Of a stretch of DNA of 64,000 nt, positions 12,109 to 22,731 are shown piece after piece. The first letter of the stretch is position 1; each line of letters starts with the position of its first letter. Position numbers and translations under genes: made by a program. Under the pieces are notes generated by a model that searched no databases, was not told the DNA's origin, and was given only the letters and a program-made list of their open reading frames with translations. Origin of the DNA: Molanna angustata (taxonomy: Eukaryota > Arthropoda > Insecta > Trichoptera > Molannidae); NCBI GenBank assembly GCA_963576475.1, contig OY754990.1, positions 9,406,921 to 9,470,920 of the forward strand, read 5' to 3'.

Positions 12109-15100
12109 GTCCCCCGTATTAACTTTTGATCCGCTCAATTCACAGAGCCGAAAATTTCAGAGTATATAAACAGTAATAGGCCTACAAAACTGTTATACTC
12201 AGAATTTTGAATTTTTGTTTCAGTCAGGAGTTATCAACTTTTGAATTTTCACTTTATTTTTCCATATATCTCAGAAAGCATAAAAGCTAGAACGCTGAAA
12301 ATTGGTATGAATTTAGACAAATACAAAATCTCAAATTTAATTATTCAAAAAAATTACAGTTTCTTTTTTAATATATTTTTTATGACAAATTTATGTGTTT
12401 AACTGCCTATATTTCCATAATTTTTAAAAATATCGCAATAAGCCGAAACACCTCATTAGCATTGTAGTATTACATCTCCATTTTTTTTTTAACAATTTTT
12501 ATAAAAATTTACGACATCGCTTCATACAATTTGTATGGCAGTCGCCTATACACAATATTTAAGAAGACTTAATAGTTTGATACTTAAATCTCCAAACATA
12601 CATACATACCATCATGCTGGTTTCATATTCCGGGTAGGAAAAAGGACTGACCTCCACACTATCATTTATTGACATACATACCTACATGTGTTGTATGTAA
12701 AACAAAATATCTTAAAATATTCAATAATTTTGATTTTTGGGTTTATAGTTTGGTAGGTACTTATTCTTCAACTATACATAGGTACTATCGCTATCGACAG
12801 TTGGATCTCATGTGTTACATGCAACTAGTAGTATTGTTTAAAATAACATACAAAGATCAAATTTTATGACATCATTTTATAAAAATGGTATAAAAATAAT
12901 TTATAATTTAAATAATTTTGTTTCATTGTTAAATGAATTCATAATAATAAATAGGTGTAGTTACCAAAATGTAATTTCTAGGTAGGTACTTCTTTAAGAA
13001 TGAAATTTACATATCGGTTTAAAATACAAATATTTTTTATACTATGAACACGTGCGTGTATACACAGGAAGTCAACATCTCAGATTCAAATTGTCTCATA
13101 TTACGTTTACGTGATGCAAAAATAACTCTTATCATTACTAGCGCAAATGTCATATTTGACCGCGGTGTGTAAAATAATAAAATAATATTATTCTTCGAGA
13201 CAATAATTTTGGCCGATGTAAACAAACGTACTCAGAGGCGTTGCAAGTGTAGGTACTTTACCTTGTGCATAAAGTAAATACAATTAATTATTTTATTTAA
13301 TGTTTTCCAAATTTCGATTTGTTCAAGAGAATTTATTTCTATTAACAGACCGATAAAAGTTTCAATCGAAGATGTGCGAGATATGTATGCCAGATCTATA
13401 TTTTTCATGGTTTTTTCAACTTTGAAAATACCATTCCTATGGAGCACGTTACAACTATTTAATTTTAATACGAATAATACTGCCGAAGGCCATTTACAAT
13501 TAGAATTATACACAATACATATAAAAATATTCATCACAGTCAATTAGAAAAACATAATAATGTACCTATTTATTTTATCGATTGAATGAATATGCAAAGC
13601 ATTAAATATACATATAAGGGACACACACAGACACACTAAGCCTCTAAGTTGGTGTTTTTTGACTTCGAAGTTGAAAAAAACATGAAAGATATAGACCTGG
13701 CATAAAATTCTCTTAATACTGACAATTCATTAAGATAAATATATTCTCTTGAACGTGTCGACAGTTGGAATATTATGTATCTATGTATATATGGGTATGT
13801 ATGTATGCATGTATATATTATTAAGTGTTTAGATTTTCTTATTAGTATGAATACCTAAATTTTGTATTTTTGTAAAGTAATCCTTTCAGAATACAATCTC
13901 ACCATGATACTAGTTAATAATCTGCAATAAAAAGAATACCCTTAAAAATTTCAAATTCATAACTCCGCACTATATCACCTTCGGGGGTAGTGGAGGATAA
14001 AAATATTTCACATCAAACCATTGATTTTTTACGTTCATATTGCCAATGTCAAACGCAGTGGTTCAACCATGTTAAGTAAAAATACATAATATCTACTGTG
14101 AAACAATATTTAATAAACAGTAAGTACTTAAGGCAAACAACACGTACCTACTCTAATGATGTATTTGTAAAAGAATGTAATTTAATTAATATTATATAGG
14201 GTACCAATAGAAGAGGGTACCTATGTATATACATACATAAGCAATATAGAGGTATACTCTTTGACAAAAAGAACCTCAATGACTTTCAAACTTAAAAATC
14301 TAATGAATTACGTATGATTGTTTGACCATTGGATGATCACTAGTAGGTACATACAAATTTAAGAAATCTTTGTATGAAGTTACATATATTGAAAAAGCCA
14401 ATTTTCTAAAAGCATAACATTTTTTCCACTTTTAATAATAGATGCACATTATTTTAATTAAACAATAAAAAAATGATTAATTAAATTTACCATACAAGGA
14501 AATAAAATAAAATCAATTATTAATAAAAAAAAACACGGCACTCGGCTCTGAACGAGCGGTATGTATGTCAAAGAAAGGATTAGTACTTCTCTTGTGTTAC
14601 GCCGCCGTTAGACAAACATAACATTTATGATTGTATCATAAAAGTATATGTTTGCATGATTTTGCACGAAATAAGACATTTTGAATCTGGCACGGTTCAT
14701 ATTTTAACATCCTGTGTAGGACGTAGGTATATGTTTCTGTGCGAGTTTTGACATGATATAATATTATACCTACATAAATATCTATCATTCAAGTAAGTTG
14801 GAAGGTATATTCATTATTTCACGAGTTGCATGTAACACATGAGACACAATTTAAGAGTACGTATCAAACTAAAAACACACATTAATAAATATTTTAATTT
14901 TTTTTTATTTTCCAACAACAACTGTCGATTTGTTTAAGGGAATTTATTCTCTTAACATATCAAGCGATGATACGCGAGATTTGTATGCCAGGTCTATATT
15001 TTTCGTGTTTTTTTCAACTTTGGAGTAAAAAAAGTCAACTTAGAGGCTACTCAGCATATATGTTATATAAATAGATTATTATTAGATGGGTCGATGGCAG

Positions 15101-15118
15101 AGCGGTTAGCGTGCTGGG
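11540..15118 (+). repeat. Tandem copy B inside the hAT-like element
   Basis: Begins with the complete terminal repeat TAGTGATGAGCAAA and the GGTCTT array (11540-11748), then follows copy A. Together with 15119-16327 it forms what looks like one complete monomer, 11540-16327, about 4.8 kb. Confidence 0.9.
12008..12107 (+). repeat. TG microsatellite (copy B)
   Basis: Interrupted (TG)n, longer than its counterpart in copy A. Confidence 0.9.
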
Positions 15119-15160
15119 CTAGTAATCCAGTGGTTGTCAGTTCGAATCCTGCCTTGAACG
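15089..15160 (+). other. tRNA-like sequence, probably tRNA-Thr-derived
   Basis: TGGCAGAGCGG fits the pol III box A and AGTTCGAATCC fits box B. CTGGG-CTAGTAA-TCCAG forms a 5-base anticodon stem with a 7-base loop reading AGT (Thr). The acceptor stem does not pair and the T stem is poor, so it is not a working tRNA gene; it may be a SINE head. Copy A breaks off exactly between the anticodon stem and loop of this motif. Confidence 0.55.
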
Positions 15161-16153
15161 TTTTCTTTCACCTATAGCATAAGCATTTATGCTTATTTTA
15201 GGGAAAGTAGGAAGATACATATATATGTACTTGTTTAGCAAGGACATATTCATTTTGTATGTAATGTTTTTTAACATTTTTTATAAAAATTGAATTTAGT
15301 GACGACATCTTTTCATACAATTTGTAAGGCATCTCAAAATTTAACAATTATTGTAATAAAAGTTTAGTGACGACATTTCATAAAAATTGTGTGGCAGTGA
15401 CCTATACACAATACCTATATTATAAGGCAATGAAATATAATATCATTGATCTAAGGTGACTAAATAGTTTGATACTTAATCTTCAAAATAAATACATACC
15501 ATCAAACTGTTTTCATATTCTAGGTAAGAAGGAAGGACTGACCTCTCCATACTACCCTATCTTGACATACATACCTACATGTTTTGTATAGAGTACAAAA
15601 TATCTTAAAATATTCAATTGTTTGTATTTAGGGGTTTCTATTTCTGTGCGTATTCTTTAACTAAACATACTATCGCATGTCTGATAGTTTCCTTGTATTT
15701 ATTTGTATATTATTATAATTTTAGGGAGAGGACTTATATAATTATTGGCATCAATGTTCATGACTAGAAAAATATGTTGTTAGATATTTTCATAAGAATA
15801 ATCTTTGAAAGATTTATAATATTCAGACAATGATTTTAGTTTTGATTCACTTCAGCTTATACATCGACGTTATGGATCTTAAATTCTTCAACATGTTTGT
15901 ATTTCATTTTTTATTTTTATAACTATAATGACAACATTATATGAAAAGTTATAAAAATACAGAAATTTCAAGACGACATATAAACGATATTTCATAGTTT
16001 GGTGATTTTTTTTTTCCAAAAATTGTAATAATTTGATCTTAGATTATATATGTTTGATAGGTACCTAAAATTATATAACATGTTTACTTTAATGAAAATT
16101 TAGGTTTTATTAAAAAAAATCGAATATGTACCTACTTTACCTACTCATAAAAG
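15161..16153. other. Single-copy right part of the hAT-like element
   Basis: AT-rich. The part at 15280-15560 is a diverged repeat of the 8935-9090 block (GACGACAT...TTTCATA, then GATACTTAATCT). No coding frame is seen. Confidence 0.6.
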
Positions 16154-16327
16154 TGCAAGACTTGCAAGACTCTTGCTGCAAGACCAAGACCAAGACCAAG
16201 ACTATGTATGCAAGACCAAGACCAAGACCAAGACTATACTTGTAAACGCAAGACCAAGACCAAGACCGCGGGTGCAAGACCAAGACCAAGACCACCCCGG
16301 TCTTGGTCTTGCATTTGCTCATCACTA
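16154..16327. repeat. Right subterminal AAGACC array and terminal repeat
   Basis: AAGACC arrays with GCAAG spacers run into the terminal TTTGCTCATCACTA. It mirrors the left subterminal region. Confidence 0.85.
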
Positions 16328-16490
16328 TCCCTATCCGCCTTTTTTCTTAAGAAAAAATGGTTTCTTCTAAAAGGACATCCATTATTATGTTTAACTATAT
16401 AAGATCTAGGGGACTGATGTTTTTTAACTATGACTGCATCTTCCCAAATGTCTTTAATTGTATTTTTCATTAATACTTTTTCTCCCGGCT
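16328..16490 (-). pseudogene. Pol C-terminal fragment (first half)
   Basis: The minus-strand frame carries 'GEKVLMKNTI..W..AVIVKK', 'PRSYIVKHNNG' and 'RRNHFFLRKK', the typical post-integrase tail of gypsy Pol. It starts immediately at the primer-binding site, so everything from gag to integrase has been deleted, with the join at GAGCCGGGA. Confidence 0.8.
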
Positions 16491-16499
16491 CTGACACCA

Positions 16500-16703
16500 T
16501 GATTTAAATATTATAATAAATTAAAATACATTGTGTGACAGTCAGTTTAGGTTGAAAAGTAACCTTCCTCTTTTTTCTTTTAAAACCATAGCAGCAAAAA
16601 ACAATATAAAAATTATAGAAATAAAACAATGATAAATGTTCCACATTTAAATATTTTAACACATCGAATCCAACAATAATAATTTTCCATAGATTACACA
16701 ACA
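16500..16703 (-). repeat. 5' LTR of the TRIM-like element
   Basis: Partner of 7459-7663; its minus-strand end TTTAAATCA abuts the primer-binding site. Confidence 0.8.
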
Positions 16704-16820
16704 GTAACCACTAAGAGTCCAACCACAAACGTGAAGGCCCATCAATCATGGCGAGGTTTTCGCTCTCAACAGTGCCACGGTAACACTAGACTGTCACAGG
16801 AAGCTTTCGCCAAGCCTGTA

Positions 16821-17185
16821 GTACTTTCAGTTCTTCGATTTCCACACCAGGCGCAGAGTCCGCTACACCTGTCCCATTATCATGGCGGGCTACCGCCGAG
16901 TGGGTCGTGCCGACCAATCATGCCGGGGGGCTCCTCCACCCCTTAATACTCGTTTTGGCGATTTACAGGTACCAAACCACGAGAACAGTACTTTCAGTTC
17001 TTCGATTTCCACACTAGGCGCAGAGTCCGCTACACCTGTCTCATTATCATGGCGGGCTACCGCCGAGTGGGTCGTGCCGACCAATCATGCCGGGGGGCTC
17101 CTCCACCCCTTAATACTCGTTTTGGCGATTTACAGGTACCAAACCACGAGAACAGTACTTTCAGTTCTTCGATTTCCACGCTCAG
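16821..17185. repeat. 167-bp GC-rich tandem repeat
   Basis: GTACTTTCAGTTCTTCGATT begins at 16821, 16988 and 17155, a strict 167-base period, with CATGGCGGGCTACCGCCGAG and TGCCGGGGGGCTCC in each full unit. The base composition is unlike the flanks. It may be the 3' untranslated repeat of a retroelement; no family was recognised. Confidence 0.8.
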
Positions 17186-17264
17186 TGAATAATGCAGCCT
17201 GGATCGTTGCCGCGTGTGACGAGTCACCGTTGAGCGTCTGCCCTACTCTTCCATAGGTAACATT

Positions 17265-17583
17265 TTTTAATAAGAAAAACATTTTTTTATGATAAATTTT
17301 TCATGTTTTACTGCCTATATTTCCAAAGCTTTTAAAAATAACGAAAAAAGCCGAAACACCCCACCTAGATAATTTAATTTTCTATAAAAAATATGAACAT
17401 TGTAGAAGTACATCTCAAAATTTTCTTAGCAATTTTTTTTTTAAATTGAATTACTGACGACATCGTTTCATACACAATATATATGGGGACTTAATATTTT
17501 GATACTTAATCCCCAACATACATACATACCTACCACCATGCTGTATTCATATTCTGGGAAGGAAAAAAAGACTGACCTCTATA
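17265..17583. repeat. Fragment of a dispersed repeat shared with the hAT-like element
   Basis: Shares ordered blocks with 8790-9090: TTTACTGCCTATATTTCC, AGCCGAAACACC, GACGACATCG.TTCATAC, then GATACTTAAT, CATACATACATACC and GACTGACCTC. It lies outside the element's target duplications, so it is a separate copy. Confidence 0.7.
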
Positions 17584-17891
17584 CATAGAATAATAATAGT
17601 ATAGAATACTCTTTAGCCTGCAGTAAACGCGACTGCTTTATGTTGACTAATTTGCTACGAGCATTCAGTAATCATTTGGCCGTCTACGTGATACGTTCTC
17701 CAAATAGGTAATGTGTTTAATTGGTTGCAAAATAATTTACGCAGTCATAACGAGTAGTACTATACGAACAATGTCTACCAGCAGAGTCATACATACATAT
17801 ATTGACACGAGCCGGCCAATAAAACGGTCTCACTTTTTCAGCGAGGTATTGTATGGGAATAAGTATTCTATAGTTTTATTATTATTCTATG
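17584..17891 (+). mobile_element. MITE, copy 1 (CATAGAATAATAATA termini)
   Basis: Ends in CATAGAATAATAATA...TATAGAATACTC and its inverse. A reverse-orientation copy is at 44383-44694, sharing the inner CCGGCCAATAAAACGG segment and the terminal repeats. There is no coding frame, and the target duplication is not clear. Confidence 0.8.
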
Positions 17892-18350
17892 TCTACATAC
17901 ATACCTACATATCTTTAAATATTTATTAATTTGTGTTTGAGTGTTTGTAGTTTGCTACGTATTCTTCTACTATCGCCATCGACAGTTGGATCTCATGTGT
18001 TACATGCAACTTGTAATATCAAATTCATATTAATAAATGTTGAACAAGAGAACACTAATTTGAATGTCAGAGGACATTGGAGTGAACGTAACCTTCTCAT
18101 GTTACAAGAAACAGTGGGTATAGGGCCTAGTTATGGGAGAAGAAAGGGGTGATGTTTAAACAGAGAATGCAACATACATAGCTCCAATTCCCAAACTTTT
18201 GAGACAATACTTAATTAAATATATAAATTAATGTAAATAATGAAACTTATACTTAACTCAATTGTCTGCTGTATTATGTATATTCATTTAGTCAATAATA
18301 TAATTCCCAATCCTAACTAATCAATTAATATTCTTAAATAATATTATGTG
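17892..18350. other. AT-rich spacer
   Basis: No gene or RNA is seen. The stretch around 17930-18010 resembles the hAT-like interior (CGACAGTTGGATCTCATGTG, as at 9220). Confidence 0.5.
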
Positions 18351-18612
18351 ACGTTGATATGTTATAAAAATATAAAAATACTTGGTTAATGTTCTATTAT
18401 ATTTATTGGATTATTGACGCGTTTCGTGCAGTCAGAATTCAGAAGAATTCTGACGATGTCGTCAGAATTATTCTGACGATGTCGTCAGAATTATTCTGAC
18501 GATGTCGTCAGAATTATTCTGACGATGTGCTTTGCACGAAACGCGTCAATAATCCAATAAATATAATAGAACATTAACCAAGTATTTTTATATTTTTATA
18601 ACATATCAACGT
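18351..18612. mobile_element. Perfect 80-base palindrome arms around a 23-base repeat loop
   Basis: The left arm 18351-18430 and right arm 18533-18612 are exact reverse complements over 80 bases. The 102-base loop contains about four copies of GTCAGAATTATTCTGAC joined by GATGTC, each itself a palindrome. This is a fold-back type element; its superfamily is unknown. Confidence 0.9.
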
Positions 18613-18770
18613 ACAATGGAGTTCTATCAAGAATTGTCGATCGACAAACTAAACTTAGTTAATATTATGTGATGTTATTCCTAACATCACTAAGGTTGCT
18701 TTACATAATATTTCTTAGAAAATTTCAAGGAATCCTTTTCTTTTCCATACACTTGGTCCGAATGCAGAGT

Positions 18771-19490
18771 CCGACCTAAATACTAAATTCTAAATACTAA
18801 CCATGTTTTCACCGCACAGTCGCTCACTTAAGCTAGGAGACCACGTGACTTCCTAACTGGAGGATGCTAAGAAGTTTTTGTATGAGTATGTTACAGAGAT
18901 ATATCTAAATTATTAGCGCATGCGTGTTGGCGTAAACTAACATTTCCGATTTGTCAAAAAATAAGGTAGATCGCGAGGAACCTTACGAGTGGTTTAATAC
19001 TAAAATACGAGATGTTATCAATGGATGATAATTTTAGCGACTTCGACATTATGTAATTGGTAATTTTGGCAATATAGGTTTAGACTAACGTTTAATATAT
19101 TTTTTTGTCATAAAAACACATGTCACAATTTTTCTGATTTTACAGGGAATTTTCGACATCTCGTATAGATAGCTGAAAACTCCGAGTGTGGTATTTGATT
19201 TGACAAAATTACAAAATACATATTCAACGAAGTCGTTAAATTCATCATCCATCGAAAACATCTTGTATTTTAGTATTAAACCACTCGTAAGGTTCCTCGC
19301 GATCAACCTTACTTTTGACAGTTTGTAAATGTTAGATTACGCCAACGCGCATGCGTTAAGTATTTAGGTATGTCTCTGCAATGCTATTCTCATACAAAAA
19401 CTTCGTAGCATCCTTAAGTTAGGAAGCCAAGTGATCTCCTAACTTAAGTGAGCGACTGTGCAATGAAAACATGGTTAGTATTTAGGTTGG
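18771..19490. mobile_element. Fold-back element with ~300-base inverted arms
   Basis: The arms begin CCGACCTAAATACTAA and end with its near complement. They match inward with drift through ACAGTCGCTCACTTAAG, CGCATGCG and GATCGCGAGGAACCTTACGA to about 19050 and 19200. The centre of about 150 bases is unique. No transposase is encoded. Confidence 0.8.
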
Positions 19491-21762
19491 ATTTTGCCTT
19501 CAGATCATAGTTTCACTAAATAATTATTAAAGGCATTGGTATCGTTCTATCAAATATAAGTTCAAAAATAAATATCTGTACATTAAATATACAAAAAATA
19601 AACATATTCTTAATATAATCACTCGTTTTACTCAGCAGCAACACAGTGGGTAGAAAACCTTAAATTTCCACGAATCAGTCGCTTCTCCAACTCTTTTTAT
19701 TAACACAGGAGCCTTGCTGTGGAACGATCTTACGAGTTCTGGGTTTCCACATTCTTAAAACTCGTGTCTTCTTAAGATCCGAATTAATATTTTCCTGAGC
19801 AAATTGCCAACCCTCCCCAAATCTATTTATTTCTCTTCATGGGGAAGAGCAAAATGAACCCCAATTCTAATAGCCATGTTTAAATTAGTAAAAGAGGGAC
19901 TAAAACTATTTTACGTTATCATCATGGAGATTCACTAAGAATTTCCCTGTAGAAATACTAGATTGTTACAATAAAATATGTTTGAATTAGGGTCTGGTAT
20001 TGCTTGTCAACGGTACGTCATGGGCCGTGATAATGACAGACCCCCTCTTAACGCCGTTAGCCGCTATGCTAGACTCGTTACTCGTTAAGGACAGCCCGTT
20101 ATAACGAATTTACTTCAACAATAAACTATACGGGAGAAATGCGAAGCCTCTGATGTCGGTGATTTGAATTCTAACAATTAATGTTTCTCGCAAGTACCTA
20201 ACATCAAGTTAGTCATATAATATTGTCACAAATAAACATTGACCAAAGCATCGAAGATTACAAATCACATACATTTAACTACGTAACTTGCAAAGTAAAT
20301 TAATTCTCTCACACTGCACCCAATTGATGGCCTTGTTCATGTTTACACTTAAGTGTGTCTGACACCAGGATAAAAGTTTTAGCTACCAGTTGCGGATAAA
20401 TAAAAGTGGCTTATTAAAAAAATACTATTCATGACACTATTTATTTATCATAATTTACGACTTAATATTCATTAACACACACATTTTAAAACAATATTTA
20501 AATATGATTAAAACGAACCAAAAACAAGAAGAAAAAAAAGAAAAATATAAAACTTATATAGGTAGTCGTTAAAATTAAAAAGTTATTTTATAAGAAGAAA
20601 CAATACGAAAATTATAAAAGAAACAAAAACTAATGCACATACATATGTAGATACTATCAAACAATTGAAATTCACTCAAAATAACTAAAAATTCAAATGA
20701 GCGCATGTTTAACATGACAATAAAGCAAAAGGATCAAAAGAAATGGAAATAGCATAGAATTATCTATAAAATAAAAACGAAAATCTAGAAAAAAAGAACA
20801 TAAACGAATTAGAAAAAAAATCATGAAACAAAACAGCAAATAAGATGCTTAAAAATACATATAAACCTATAAACTGTAAGCTACATATATCATGATTTCT
20901 CCAGCTGTCACTGTAAAATACCTAAAATCTCCTGAGATAAACTTATTTGGATTGCAAAATGTTATTAGTCACGTTATTATTGGCTGAAGATTATTTAAAT
21001 GCTTTGCTGACACGAAAGAAGAAGAAGAAGATGTTATAAGTCATATTAAAACGAAAGAATAACAGTGTAAACGATGGTTTTTCAAAAATAATTAAATAAT
21101 GGACAGTCAAATAGTATTATTAATGATATTTTATCCAAAATAATAAAAAATGTTAACTTGTGGTTTCTAAATCTAAATGGCTTTAAAACTGAACCGGGTT
21201 GATTTCAGCGACTGATGACTATTAATAAAGACTTAGAGGCGTTCGTTTCGAGTAGAAAGATTCGAATGTGAACGAAACGAGCAGGAAAAGTAATTGCTTA
21301 CTGAAAAGAGAAGGGGAGCATGATGAAACCAAAGACAAAAGTGATATCGAGTCATTAATTTTCACAAGTACATCGGTTTCAGATCTCATTACGACCAACC
21401 GGGCACTCGTTTTGGATGAATTATTATAATGCTTTAGTCGACGAGAATGGAGTTATTAAAAGGAAATGCAAAATGATCGCACAAATATTGCCCAACTCCA
21501 ACACTCCTATACCCATATTATATCATTCAACTCGGTCCAACGCTGCCTTTAAGAGAAGGTTTTGTAAACACCAAGGCGAGATTCGTATAGTTTACTGCGG
21601 GTCGAAAGAGAGATATTGTGTTTTTGTTGCGCCACTTGCAAAGATCCTTCGACCAACAAATACGTCTTTTGTATTTCTTGGTTGAAGCAATACATTTATT
21701 TGATAACACCCGATTCTCTTTTCTTATTCTTTTGTATTGTTATGTATTATTTTTTGTTGAAA
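19491..21762. other. Spacer with no convincing gene
   Basis: About 2.3 kb. 19640-19860 faintly recalls a LINE end ('GALLWNDL' in one frame). An 89-codon frame at 21416-21685 has no family I recognise and no supporting context. No tRNA or tandem repeat is seen. Confidence 0.4.
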
Positions 21763-22731
21763 AGCGTTATATCTACAAGATACTTATTAGATTTCGTTAA
21801 AAGCTTACTAAAAACGCAACTAGATAATCACGACTAAAAAAGTTAATATTGGTATTAAAAATCTTACTTATTAAAGAATACTAAGATGTGACTAAATAGT
21901 TCATCGAATTGTTTACGAAAACTCATTTATTTTTTTCAATTGGCCGCATTGGCTTCAAAGATGTCAAAAAATAGATAAATGCATGTAATTTTTGGATCGA
22001 AAATTGAAAACAAACACCGCTTTGTGCCGTGTTGAGTCAACTTAATCACGATTGCGATGATTAATAACAAAGAAAAACCTTATAAGGATTAAATTTTTCT
22101 GTCAATCTCAAATATTCGGCGAATCATATGTGAAAGATCCGCCATTTTGAAATATTTGGTATGACGTATGACGCATTAGTCAAGCGTTGAGTAACCTCTC
22201 GACCGGTTCTAAGTTGATGTCTACTAAATAAAGGTGTAAAAAAGGTAGTCACGATTTATCATTACGTAAAATATTAGGCCCAAGACCAGGAATTGCGGCC
22301 GGTTCCTGGAGACCACGAAGCAATGAGGAAATTTGTGCATTGACAGGACAACCTTTAATCACCAGCGAAATCAGGTCCAGAAGATTAGCTTAGATTGGAC
22401 ATGTTGTCAGATCAGGGGAAGAAAGAGCCACAAAACGTATCCTGCAAAATAACCCCGTGGGCAAGAGAATCCTAGGAAGACCAAGGCAGAGATTGATGGA
22501 CAATGTTACCCGAGATCTGAGCGTGCTGAATGCTTGTGATGACTGGGAGTCCACTACAGCTGACAGGAAGGCTTGGAAAGCTTTTGTTCAGGAGGCTAAA
22601 GCTAAAGGAGTTGTATGGCCATCGGAAGTAAGTAAATAAGTAAGTACGGTTTATAAGAAAACTTTTTCGTTAATCACGCTTTATACTATAGATAGTTTAC
22701 GTTTGTAAGTAAGACGTTAGATGTTCTGAAC
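21763..22731 (-). mobile_element. MITE family M, minus copy, interrupted by a LINE fragment
   Basis: Reverse-strand match to 37724-38288: the shared blocks are AATGGCGGATCTTTCACATAT, TTTGAGATTGACAGAAAA, GCCAATGCGGCC and TTAGATTTCGTTAA. The LINE piece at 22262-22642 splits it between GTAGTCACG and GTTTATAAG. A further isolated end of the family lies at about 22868-22965. Confidence 0.75.
22262..22642 (+). pseudogene. 5'-truncated LINE Pol end with TAAG tail
   Basis: The plus-strand frame encodes the C-terminal part of a LINE polymerase: 'IGHVVRSGEERATKRIL', then 'GRPRQRLMDNV', 'WESTTADRKAWKAFVQEAKA' and 'GVVWPSE'. It ends in a GTAAGTAAATAAGTAAGTA tail, typical of LINEs that end in short repeats. 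An in-frame TAG in the first third shows decay. It landed inside MITE family M with at least ACG duplicated. Confidence 0.8.

Larger units (their letters stand above)
7992..16327. mobile_element. hAT-like non-coding DNA transposon, 8.3 kb
   Basis: The ends are perfect inverted repeats of TAGTGATGAGCAAA (7992-8005 and 16314-16327). The flanking eight bases TCCCTATC are the same on both sides (7984-7991 and 16328-16335). An 8-base target duplication with TIRs of the form (T/C)AGNG is the mark of the hAT superfamily. Both subterminal regions are packed with GGTCTT/AAGACC repeats in both orientations, which may be transposase-binding sites (inference). No open frame resembles a transposase, so the element is non-autonomous. 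Its inside is a tandem duplication (7992-11539 and 11540-15118) plus a single-copy right part (15119-16327). A P-element-like origin (also 8-base duplications) is less likely from the TIR. Confidence 0.88.
7459..16703 (-). mobile_element. TRIM-like deleted gypsy element, split by an 8.3-kb insertion
   Basis: Direct repeats at 7459-7663 and 16500-16703 (about 205 bases) read, on the minus strand, from TGTTGTG to TTTAAATCA and are LTRs. On the minus strand the first LTR is followed at once by TGGTGTCAGAGCCGGGA (16483-16499), a primer-binding site. The second LTR is preceded by the purine tract TAAAGAAAGGGG (7664-7675). Between them lie only the two halves of a pol C-terminus, in all about 500 bases once the inserted element at 7992-16327 is set aside. 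The flanking five bases are GTTAC on the left and GTAAC on the right, an imperfect target duplication. Confidence 0.8.

Noticed and set aside
15089..15160. A functional tRNA-Thr gene
   Set aside because: The acceptor stem does not pair and the T stem is poor; only the promoter boxes and anticodon arm fit.
7992..16327. A Helitron (rolling-circle) origin of the tandem copies
   Set aside because: The ends are inverted repeats with an 8-base duplication, which Helitrons do not make.
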